From NCBI RefSeq assembly GCF_025548555.1, contig NZ_JAJLPA010000010.1, positions 41,103 through 105,102 of the forward strand: a stretch of 64,000 nt of DNA, read 5' to 3'. The position numbers and the translations under genes were made by a program. The stretch's first letter is position 1, and each line of letters opens with the position of its first letter. This document shows, piece by piece, positions 1-7,198 of this stretch. The DNA comes from Sphingomonas sp. A2-49. Its GTDB lineage: Bacteria; Pseudomonadota; Alphaproteobacteria; Sphingomonadales; Sphingomonadaceae. The notes beneath the pieces are model-generated. The model was not told the DNA's origin. It did no database searches and worked only from the letters and a program-made list of their open reading frames with translations.

Positions 1-834
1 GCCCGCTACACCCCGGTCGCGCTCGCCGGCACGCTGACCGCGACGACGCGGACCAGCTTCACCGCGGGGGCGAGCAGCAACGTCGTCGGCATCGTGCCGG
101 GGGCCGATCCGCGCATCGGGCGCGAGGTCGTGATCCTGTCGGCGCACCTCGACCATATCGGCGTGTCGCCGGCACGGCCGGGCGACGCGCCCGATCGCGA
201 CCGGATCAACAACGGCGCGCTCGACAATGCGATCGGCATCGCCAGCCTGATCGAGGAAGCGCGGCGCTTCACCGCCAGCGGCAAGCCGCCGCGGCGCACG
301 GTGATGTTCCTGGCGGTGACGGGCGAGGAAAAGGGGCTGATCGGATCGAGCTATTTCGTCGATCATCCGACCGTGCCGGCCGACACGATCGTCGCCGACG
401 TCAACCTCGACATGCCGGTGCTGCTCTACCGGTTCGAGGACATGATCGCGTTCGGCGCGGACCGGTCGTCGCTCGGCCCGATCGTCGCGCGCGCGGTCAA
501 TGCCGTCGGCGTCGGCCTGTCGCCCGATCCGATGCCCGAACAGGGGTTCTTCACCCGGTCGGACCATTTCAACTTCGTCCGCAAGGGGATCCCGTCGGTG
601 TTCCTGTGGCCGGGGATCAAGGGTGCGGGCAAGGCGCCGTTCGAGGACTTCCTCGCCAACCGCTACCATCGCCCCGGCGACGACCTGAACCAGCCGATCC
701 TGTGGGACCAGGGCGTCCGCTTCGTCGCGACCAATTACGCGATCGCGCGCGAGATCGCCGACGGGCCGGCCCGTCCGTTGTGGAACAAGGGCGACTATTT
801 CGGCACGACCTATCGCGGTCCGATGGCGCAATAG
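1..834 (+). CDS. M28 family zinc aminopeptidase, C-terminal part (5' end outside window)
   Basis: The reading frame is open from the first base of the window, so the N-terminus is missing and 277 residues are visible. The order of metal-ligand motifs fits M28 (aminopeptidase Y/Q type) peptidases: SAHLDH near residue 47-52, NNGALDN near 70-76 with the bridging Asp, TGEEKGLIGS near 107-116 with the catalytic and ligand Glu pair, VNLDMP near 134, and a late His in RSDHFNF. The family removes N-terminal residues from peptides with two zinc ions. Many members are exported, but the signal region cannot be seen here. The next gene starts four bases after the stop, so the two may be co-transcribed. 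Confidence 0.9.
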   Translation, partial: ARYTPVALAGTLTATTRTSFTAGASSNVVGIVPGADPRIGREVVILSAHLDHIGVSPARPGDAPDRDRINNGALDNAIGIASLIEEARRFTASGKPPRRTVMFLAVTGEEKGLIGSSYFVDHPTVPADTIVADVNLDMPVLLYRFEDMIAFGADRSSLGPIVARAVNAVGVGLSPDPMPEQGFFTRSDHFNFVRKGIPSVFLWPGIKGAGKAPFEDFLANRYHRPGDDLNQPILWDQGVRFVATNYAIAREIADGPARPLWNKGDYFGTTYRGPMAQ

Positions 835-838
835 GCGC

Positions 839-1657
839 ATGCTGCTGGTCTTCGGCCTCGGCTATACCGCGCGGCGGATCGCGGCGGCGTGGGGGCCGGC
901 GACGTGCGGCATCACGCGGGACGGCCGCGACGGTACGCTGCGCTTCGACGACGATGCGGCCGTCCGCGCCGGGATCGCGACCGCGACGCACGTCCTGTCC
1001 TCCGTCCCCCCGGACGGGGAGATCGATCCGGTGCTCGCCCGCTACGGCGATGCGTTGGGCGGGCGCTGGCTCGGCTATCTGTCCTCCACCGGGGTCTACG
1101 GCGACGCTGCGGGGGCGTGGGTGGACGAGGCCGCGCCGACCGGGTCGGGGCGCCGTCCAGCGCGCGCCGCCGCCGATGCCGCCTGGCTGGCGCGTGGCGC
1201 GCGCGTGCTGCGGCTGCCGGGGATCTACGGCCCCGGCCGCTCGCCGCTCGACCGCGTCGCCGAGGGGCGGGCGCATCGCGTCGGCCTGCCCGATCAGGTG
1301 TTCAGCCGTGTGCACGTCGACGACATCGTCGCCGGCGTCCTCGCCGCGGTCGACGCGCCGGCCGGGGCGTACAACCTCGCCGACGACCGCCCGTGCCCGC
1401 AGGACGAGGTGGTCGCATTCGCCGCGCGGCTGCTCGGCCTGCCGCCGCCGCCGCTGGTCGACGTCGCGACGCTGTCGCCGATGGCGCGCGGCTTCTATGC
1501 CGAGAACCGCCGGATCGCGAACGGCCGGGCGAAGCGGGTGCTCGGCTGGTCGCCGGCCTATCCCGACTATCGGTTGGGCCTGCGCGCCCTCAACGCGATG
1601 ACCAGCCCGACGCCGGCCAGCGCGGCGCCCGCGGCGGCGAGCGGCGACCAGCGATAG
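839..1657 (+). CDS. SDR-family NAD(P)-dependent oxidoreductase / epimerase-like protein
   Basis: The 272-residue protein starts with a Rossmann segment (VFGLGYTARRIA, residues 4-15) and has the extended-SDR segment LSSTGVYGD near 81-89 and RVLRLPGIYGPGR in the middle, as in NAD-dependent epimerase/dehydratase relatives of YeeZ. I do not see a clear YxxxK catalytic pair, so the reaction is unknown. The conserved part seems to end near the YPDYRLGLRAL segment. The last 17 or so residues are Ala/Pro/Ser-rich, run antisense into the end of the next gene by 91 bases, and may be a non-conserved tail. It lies four bases after the M28 gene. Confidence 0.8.
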   Translation: MLLVFGLGYTARRIAAAWGPATCGITRDGRDGTLRFDDDAAVRAGIATATHVLSSVPPDGEIDPVLARYGDALGGRWLGYLSSTGVYGDAAGAWVDEAAPTGSGRRPARAAADAAWLARGARVLRLPGIYGPGRSPLDRVAEGRAHRVGLPDQVFSRVHVDDIVAGVLAAVDAPAGAYNLADDRPCPQDEVVAFAARLLGLPPPPLVDVATLSPMARGFYAENRRIANGRAKRVLGWSPAYPDYRLGLRALNAMTSPTPASAAPAAASGDQR

Positions 1658-2484
1658 CCCTCGAACAGCGTCGACAGCAGCATCGCGATCACCGGCACGA
1701 TCACGCTCGAATAGGCCGCCTTGGCCGGGCCGATCACGCGCAGCACCCGGTAATAGAGCGGAAAGGCGAGCGCGGAGGCGACCAGCCCGAGATACAGGAT
1801 GCCCGCCCAATAGGCGCCGCGCATCTCGACCACCGGCGGCCCGGTCAGCCACCAGGCGATGCCGCCGTCGATCCCTGCGCCGAGCAGCATTGCGATCGCC
1901 AGCGTCGCCGTCATCGGATAGGCGCGCGCGGTCGGCGTCGCCTGCAACACGTTGGCGGTGGAGGCCGCGAGGATGGCGAGGGCGGTAAAGCCGATCCCCG
2001 CCCAGGTCGCGCTCGCCCCGGTCGGCCCGGTGCGCGCCTCGTGCAGGAACAGCAGCGCGATGCCCGCCATCGCCACCGCGGATCCGGCGATCAGCTGCCC
2101 GCCCATCCGCTGGCCGAGGACGATGCGCGCGAACAGCGCGTTGGGCACCAGCAGCATCGCGAACACCACCGCGACCAGCCCGGAGGTGATGTAATGTTCG
2201 GCGCGATAGACGAAATTGAAGTTCAGGCAGAATTGCAGCACGCCGATCGCCGCCGCGAACGCCCAGCCGCGCGCGTCGAGATCGAACCGCTCGCCCTTCG
2301 CCTTCGCGGCCACCGCCATCGCCACCCCGGCGACGATGAAGCGATAGGTGACCGACCAGCTCGGCGGCACCACCGCGAGCTGGTCGCGGATGACCAGCCA
2401 CGTCGATCCCCAGATCAGCGTGACGATCGCGAAGGGGACGAGGATCGCCGCGCGCGTCGACTGGGGCGGTGGCGCCGCGATCAT
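1567..2484 (-). CDS. EamA (DMT) family inner-membrane transporter
   Basis: The 305-residue protein is almost wholly hydrophobic, with about ten membrane segments arranged as two EamA repeats. The first begins with VTLIWGSTWLVIRDQ and carries FCLNFNFVYRAEHYITSG. The second holds AFPLYYRVLRVIGPAKAAYSSVIVPVIAM, quoted here only to locate it near residues 230-260. Drug/metabolite transporters of this type move amino acids or other small metabolites; the substrate cannot be told. I chose the ATG at 2484 because upstream in-frame sequence is not protein-like. The 3' end overlaps the convergent SDR gene by 91 bases. The start lies about ten bases beyond the stop of the aldolase-like gene upstream, so the two are probably one transcript. 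Confidence 0.88.
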   Translation of the reverse strand: MIAAPPPQSTRAAILVPFAIVTLIWGSTWLVIRDQLAVVPPSWSVTYRFIVAGVAMAVAAKAKGERFDLDARGWAFAAAIGVLQFCLNFNFVYRAEHYITSGLVAVVFAMLLVPNALFARIVLGQRMGGQLIAGSAVAMAGIALLFLHEARTGPTGASATWAGIGFTALAILAASTANVLQATPTARAYPMTATLAIAMLLGAGIDGGIAWWLTGPPVVEMRGAYWAGILYLGLVASALAFPLYYRVLRVIGPAKAAYSSVIVPVIAMLLSTLFEGYRWSPLAAAGAALAGVGLVIALRARRPNR

Positions 2485-2494
2485 GGCCGTCCGG

Positions 2495-3496
2495 TCACAG
2501 CGCCGCGATCGCGTCCGCCAGCGCCGCGACGTGCCCGGCCGGGCTGTCCCATGCGGTGACCAGCCGGATCTCGCCCGCCGCCCAGTCGTAGAAGTCGAAC
2601 CCCTGCGCGCGCAGCGCCGCGGCCTCGTCCGGGGTGGCGCGCAGGAACACCTCGTTCGCCTCGACCGGGTGGACCAGCCGCGCGCCCGCCGCCGCCGCCA
2701 GCGTCGCCGCACGGGCATTGGCGGCACGGGCGTTGTCCAGCCACAGATCGTCCTCCAGCATCGCCAGCACCTGCGCGGCGAGGTAGCGCCCCTTGGAGAA
2801 CAGCAGCCCGGCGCGCTTGCGCCGGTGCAGCGTCGCCCCCGCCAGCGCCGGCTTGAAGAAGACCAGCAGTTCCGCGCTCATCGCGCCGTTCTTGACGAAG
2901 CCGAAGCTGAGCGCGTCGACGCCCGCGCGCCACGTCACCTCCGCCGGCGTACAGCCCAGCGTCGCGACCGCATTGGCGAAGCGCGCGCCGTCCATGTGCA
3001 GGCCGAGCCCGCGCGCCGCGGCGAGCGCGCCGATCGCCGCGACCTCGTCCGGGGAATAGACCCGTCCGTATTCGGTCGCGTTGGTGATCGAGATCGCGTG
3101 CGGCTGCACCCGATGGACGTCGTTGGCGATGGCGTCGGCGACCGCGGCGATCGTCGCCGGCGTCAGCTTCGCGCCGTCGCCGTCGGCGAGGTACAGCTTG
3201 GCGCCATGCGTGTAGAATTCGGGCGCGCCGCCCTCGTCGTTCTGGATATGCGCGTCGCGGTGGCAGATGACGCCGCCGTGGGGCGGGCACAGCGCGGCGA
3301 GCGCCAGGCAGTTGGCGGCCGTGCCCGTCGGCACCCAGATCGCCGTCACGTCGGTCCCGAACAGGTCGGACAGGCGGCCGTCGAGCGCCTTCGACCGCGC
3401 ATCGCCGTCATAGGCGGTGTCGAGCGTGTTGGCCGCGGCCAGCGCCGCCATCACCTTCGGGTGGACGGGCGCGGCATTGTCGGAAAAGAAGCGCAT
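2495..3496 (-). CDS. ltaE: low-specificity L-threonine aldolase-type PLP lyase
   Basis: The 333-residue protein matches the beta-eliminating lyase/threonine aldolase fold over its whole length. Visible features are the N-terminal SDNAAPVHP, the PTGTAAN loop near 57-62, the stacking His in CHRDAH near 79-83, the cofactor-binding Asp in HMDGAR near 167-172, and the Schiff-base Lys in GFVKNGA at about residue 202. The family splits L-threonine or allo-threonine into glycine and acetaldehyde in the cytosol. Length is normal. It is followed by the EamA permease after about ten bases, so export or import of an amino-acid product is conceivable but is only inference. Confidence 0.88.
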   Translation of the reverse strand: MRFFSDNAAPVHPKVMAALAAANTLDTAYDGDARSKALDGRLSDLFGTDVTAIWVPTGTAANCLALAALCPPHGGVICHRDAHIQNDEGGAPEFYTHGAKLYLADGDGAKLTPATIAAVADAIANDVHRVQPHAISITNATEYGRVYSPDEVAAIGALAAARGLGLHMDGARFANAVATLGCTPAEVTWRAGVDALSFGFVKNGAMSAELLVFFKPALAGATLHRRKRAGLLFSKGRYLAAQVLAMLEDDLWLDNARAANARAATLAAAAGARLVHPVEANEVFLRATPDEAAALRAQGFDFYDWAAGEIRLVTAWDSPAGHVAALADAIAAL

Positions 3497-3647
3497 CGCT
3501 GCGCCTTGCGGCGGCGCCGCGGCAGCGTCAACGCCCTTGTCCCATCACGATCCGGGCCGTCGACCGGCCGATCGCTTCCGCCGCTGCATTCGCGCTTTGG
3601 CGCGGCGGGCGGGCTTTGCTAGGCACGCGGGCAAAGGGGATAGAAGA

Positions 3648-5453
3648 ATGCGCCATCTGCTCGGTTCGCTGCTGCTCGCCACGATCGCCACGCCCGCGCT
3701 GGGCCAGGCGTTGCCGCCGCCGGTGGCGCTGCCCGGCGACAGTGCCGAGGACATGCGGCTGAAGCGGCTGTTCTACGACAGCGACGAACGCGACCTCGCG
3801 CTCGACCCGATCAGCGCGATCATGCGCGGCGACATGCGCTATGCCGACCGGTTCGGCGACTACGTCAGCGATGCCGCCACCGCCCGCGACAAGCGCAACC
3901 TCGAAGCCGATCTCGCCGCGCTGAAGGCGATCGACCGCAACCGGCTGACCCGCGTCGACCGGCTCGCCTACGACGTCTTCCGCAACGGGGCGGAGATCAA
4001 CCTGCGCGGCTATGCGCCGGCGATCCAGTCGGTCACGCGGTTGCTGCCGATCAACCATTTCGGCGGCTTCCAGACCTTCTACCCCGACTTCGCCAGCGGC
4101 AAGGGCGGCGCGCCGTTCAGGACGGTGGCGGATTACGACAACAATCTGAAGCGCAACGCGGGCTATGCCGCGCTGTACGAGCGGATCATCGCGCGCTTTC
4201 GCGAAGGCATGGCGAAGGGCGTGGTCCACCCGCGGCTGGTGGTCGAGAACATGATCGCGCAGTTCGACAATCTGATCGCGCAGGGGACCGAGAAATCGGT
4301 GTTCTACGCGCCGGTGACGATGTTCCCCGCGTCGATCCCCGCCGCCGACCGTGCGCGGCTGACCGCCGCCTATGCCGCGCAGGTGCGCGACGTCATCACC
4401 CCCGCGCACGTGCGGATGCGCGACTTCCTCAAGACCGAATACCTGCCCAGGGCGCGCACCACGGTCGGCCTGTCGGCGATGCCGGGCGGCGCCGCGCTCT
4501 ACGCCTATCGCATCGAGCTGAGCACGACGCTGCCGCTGACGGCGGAGGCGGTCCACCAGCTCGGCCTGTCCGAGGTCGCGCGGATCACCAAAGCGATGGA
4601 GGCGCAGAAGACCGCGGCGGGATTCACCGGCACGCTGCCCCGGTTCTTCGACTATCTGCGCACCGAAAAGCGCTTCCAGCCGAGCTCCGCCGACGAGGTC
4701 CGCCGCGATTTCGAGGCGATCGGCAAGCGGATCGACGCGCGCGTGCGCGAGCAATTCTCGCTGATCCCCAAGACCCCGCTCGAGATCCGGCCGGTCCCCG
4801 ACTATCGCGCCAAGAGCGATGCCGCGGGCAGCTATCAGGACGGAACGCCCGACGGGTCGCGCCCCGGCATCTTCTACTACAACACCTACGACCTGCCGAG
4901 CCGCTACACCTGGGGCATGGAGACGCTGTACCTGCACGAGGCGGTGCCGGGCCATCATTTCCAGATCGCGCTGGCGCAGGAGAACACCGCGCTGCCCGCC
5001 TTCATGCGCTTCGGCGGCAACACCGCCTATGTCGAGGGCTGGGCACTCTATGCCGAAACGCTGTGGAAGCCGCTGGGAATGGAGACCGATCCCTATCAGC
5101 GGATGGGCGGGCTCAACGATGAAATGCTGCGCGCGATGCGGCTGGTGGTCGACACCGGCATCCACGCCAAGGGTTGGACCCGCGACCGGGCGATCGCCTA
5201 CATGCTCGCCAATTCGGCGATGCCCCGGACCGACGCCACCGCAGAGGTCGAACGCTATATCGCCATCCCCGGCCAGGCGCTCGCCTACAAGATCGGCCAG
5301 CTCACCATATTGCGCCTGAAGGCGGAGGCGGAGGCGAAGCAGGGCGCCGCCTTCGATCCGCGCGCCTTCCACGCCGCGGTGCTCGACAGCGGCGCGCTGC
5401 CGATGCCGGTGCTGGAGGCCAAGGTGCACGGCTGGATGGCGGGCGAGAAATGA
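3648..5453 (+). CDS. exported DUF885 family protein, HExxxGHH metallopeptidase-like
   Basis: The 601-residue protein opens with a Sec-type signal peptide (MRHLLGSLLLATIATPALG, cleavage about residue 19-20). The rest fits the DUF885 family, which is distantly related to zinc carboxypeptidases. The metal-site motif LHEAVPGHHFQ lies at about residues 429-439, followed by NTAYVEGWALYAE, a conserved family segment. The ATG at 3648 follows a purine-rich AAGGGGATAGAAGA. A second DUF885 protein, with a different export signal, is found at 54150-55997. The enzymatic activity of this family member is not known. The gene stands alone between divergent and convergent neighbours. Confidence 0.88.
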   Translation: MRHLLGSLLLATIATPALGQALPPPVALPGDSAEDMRLKRLFYDSDERDLALDPISAIMRGDMRYADRFGDYVSDAATARDKRNLEADLAALKAIDRNRLTRVDRLAYDVFRNGAEINLRGYAPAIQSVTRLLPINHFGGFQTFYPDFASGKGGAPFRTVADYDNNLKRNAGYAALYERIIARFREGMAKGVVHPRLVVENMIAQFDNLIAQGTEKSVFYAPVTMFPASIPAADRARLTAAYAAQVRDVITPAHVRMRDFLKTEYLPRARTTVGLSAMPGGAALYAYRIELSTTLPLTAEAVHQLGLSEVARITKAMEAQKTAAGFTGTLPRFFDYLRTEKRFQPSSADEVRRDFEAIGKRIDARVREQFSLIPKTPLEIRPVPDYRAKSDAAGSYQDGTPDGSRPGIFYYNTYDLPSRYTWGMETLYLHEAVPGHHFQIALAQENTALPAFMRFGGNTAYVEGWALYAETLWKPLGMETDPYQRMGGLNDEMLRAMRLVVDTGIHAKGWTRDRAIAYMLANSAMPRTDATAEVERYIAIPGQALAYKIGQLTILRLKAEAEAKQGAAFDPRAFHAAVLDSGALPMPVLEAKVHGWMAGEK

Positions 5454-5471
5454 CCGGCGGTCGCGCGCCGG

Positions 5472-6170
5472 TCAGGCGCCGACCGTCTTCGCCACCCGTC
5501 CGGCATCGTCGAGGAATTCGATCCGCGCGTCGCCCGCACGGGTAACGCGAAGGCGCAGGCGGGGCCGGCCGCGGCCGTCGTGCAGATCGAGGCGTGCGTC
5601 GCCGTCGCGATCCTTGCCGAAAAAGGCGCGGTCATGGCCGAACGCGCCGTTCGCCTTCATCCGCGCGATCGCCGCGTCCCGCGCGGCGGCGGGCAGCGGA
5701 TCGAGCCGGCGGATCGCGGCGACGTCCAGCGCGGCATCCGGCCGATCGGCGACGCGCAGCCCGGCGCTGCGCCTGCCGCCCGCCTCGCTCTGTTCCAGCG
5801 CGACGACCTGGTCCTGTTCGTACTGGTCGAAGCTCAGATGCCCGAACGCCGCCGGCCCGTGCGTCCCGCCCCGCCCGCCGAAGATCAGGCCGCCGTTCTC
5901 CGACCCTTCGTCGTTGTAGAAGAGCATGCCCGCCGAATCGGTGCGCGCGGGGTGCGGATGTTCGCGGCCGCGGATGACAAGGCCCGGAAACCGGTCGCGC
6001 GCGGCGATCACCATGCGGATCGTGCCGTCGCGTTCGCGCAGGTTGATCCGGCCGATGTCGAGCGTGTCGAGCGTCCGCGGCGCGGCGGCGCCGGTGACCA
6101 GCGCCCATCCCACCGCGAGCGTCAGCCCGCCTGCGTACAGGATCAGCGCGCGCGTCGCATCGAATCGCAT
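5472..6170 (-). CDS. conserved protein of unknown function, one N-terminal membrane anchor
   Basis: This 232-residue protein has a hydrophobic segment at about residues 9-29 and a soluble domain behind it, so it is probably anchored in the inner membrane facing the periplasm, or is secreted. The domain carries INLRERDGTIRMVI, RFPGLVIRGREHPHP and GMLFYNDEGSENGGLIFGG, which look like the conserved core of an uncharacterised bacterial family. I recall similar sequences but know of no function. The C-terminal DRAFFGKDRDGDARLDLHD is Asp-rich and could bind calcium, which is speculation. It is the last gene of the minus-strand run that starts with the PBP1A gene. Confidence 0.75.
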   Translation of the reverse strand: MRFDATRALILYAGGLTLAVGWALVTGAAAPRTLDTLDIGRINLRERDGTIRMVIAARDRFPGLVIRGREHPHPARTDSAGMLFYNDEGSENGGLIFGGRGGTHGPAAFGHLSFDQYEQDQVVALEQSEAGGRRSAGLRVADRPDAALDVAAIRRLDPLPAAARDAAIARMKANGAFGHDRAFFGKDRDGDARLDLHDGRGRPRLRLRVTRAGDARIEFLDDAGRVAKTVGA

Positions 6171-6202
6171 GGGACGTCTCCCTCGCCGGCGGACCGCCCG
6201 CC

Positions 6203-6496
6203 TCAGTGCATCCGTTCGGTCAGCACGATCTCGCCCTCGACCTCGATATCGTCGTCGTGGTCGAGCGCGTCCTCGTCGGGCATGTCGAACTCGGCGCTCC
6301 AGTCGTAGACCTTTTCCTGGCCGCTGCCCTCGACCCAGACGCGCACCGCGCCCTGCGTGATCTCGCCGCCCATCGCACCGACGAAATCGGTGACGAGCGC
6401 GTCGGCGGCGCTTTCGTGATCGGTCACGCCGGGGATGCTCGCGGCCTCGATCGGTTCGTCCATCTCGATGATCTGCGCCCAGAAACGTTTCGCCAT
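6203..6496 (-). CDS. small acidic protein of unknown function
   Basis: The 97-residue protein begins MAKRFWAQIIEMDEP and is strongly acidic in its last third (DEDALDHDDDIEVEGEI). It has no signal peptide or membrane segment. Of the two nearby ATGs, the one at 6496 is preferred because an AAGGA sequence sits seven bases upstream; the ATG at 6502 is only one base from it. It lies 11 bases after the cell-wall hydrolase gene and 32 bases before the next gene, in one apparent operon. I do not recognise the family. Confidence 0.75.
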   Translation of the reverse strand: MAKRFWAQIIEMDEPIEAASIPGVTDHESAADALVTDFVGAMGGEITQGAVRVWVEGSGQEKVYDWSAEFDMPDEDALDHDDDIEVEGEIVLTERMH

Positions 6497-6507
6497 GGTC
6501 ATGTCCT

Positions 6508-7179
6508 TCAGGTTCTGACGTAGAACAGGTGCGTGCGGACACGCGCCACCTTGGTCAGCGAATCGCGCCAATAAGGCACCATCCAGTCGGTGTGATAATG
6601 CGTCGCGCGGCCGACGTCGGCAAATACATAGCCGGCGAGCGCGCGTCGCGCGTCGCGCCGCGCGCCGTCCCAGCCGAGATGGATCGCGCGCCGCTCGATC
6701 GATCCGTCGCAGGTGAACGAGAACTGGCAGCCGGTGTCGCGCGTCGATCCCTGATAGACGACGCCGCACACCGTCTTGGGAAAGCCCGGCGCCCGCACCC
6801 GGTTGAGCACCACCTGGATGACCGCGCGCTGCCCGCGACGATCGTCGCCCGCTTCGTAGAGCGCCGCGGTCGCGAGGCATTCGGTCGCCTGCGCCCGCGC
6901 CGCCGGGCCGCCGTGGAACCGGTATCGCACCGCGGGCAGGCGCCGGCCGCGATCGATCGGGACCGCGGCATTGGAGGCGCGCGCCTGCGCCATCGTCATC
7001 GGCTTGGCGAGGTTGGGCGGCGGCACCGCGCGTCGCCACGGACCGACCGACCCGGCGACCACCGCGATGGTGGCGACCACGCCGAGCAGCAGTAGCCAGC
7101 GTTCGGCGGACAGGTCGGGCGATCCGCGTCGCGGCCGGGTGCGGCCCCGGCGCGGGGCGGGCTTGCGGGTCCGCGCCAT
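6508..7179 (-). CDS. SleB-type cell wall hydrolase (Hydrolase_2 domain)
   Basis: The 223-residue protein has a very basic N-terminus (residues 1-18), one membrane segment at about 28-46, and a Hydrolase_2 domain from about 85 to the end. Landmarks are ALYEAGDDRRGQRAVIQVVLNR, broken here after 20 residues for length, then FPKTVCGVVYQGS, GCQFSFTCDG and THYHTDW. The early Glu (in ALYEAG) is the expected lytic residue. The family contains the spore-cortex lytic enzyme SleB, and in Gram-negatives it cleaves peptidoglycan glycan strands. It starts 19 bases after the stop of the PBP1A gene, so a wall synthase and a wall hydrolase are made together. The ATG at 7179 was chosen because the upstream in-frame part is low-complexity Ala. 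Confidence 0.88.
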   Translation of the reverse strand: MARTRKPAPRRGRTRPRRGSPDLSAERWLLLLGVVATIAVVAGSVGPWRRAVPPPNLAKPMTMAQARASNAAVPIDRGRRLPAVRYRFHGGPAARAQATECLATAALYEAGDDRRGQRAVIQVVLNRVRAPGFPKTVCGVVYQGSTRDTGCQFSFTCDGSIERRAIHLGWDGARRDARRALAGYVFADVGRATHYHTDWMVPYWRDSLTKVARVRTHLFYVRT

Positions 7180-7198
7180 GGCGATCCGTCGACGGCGG

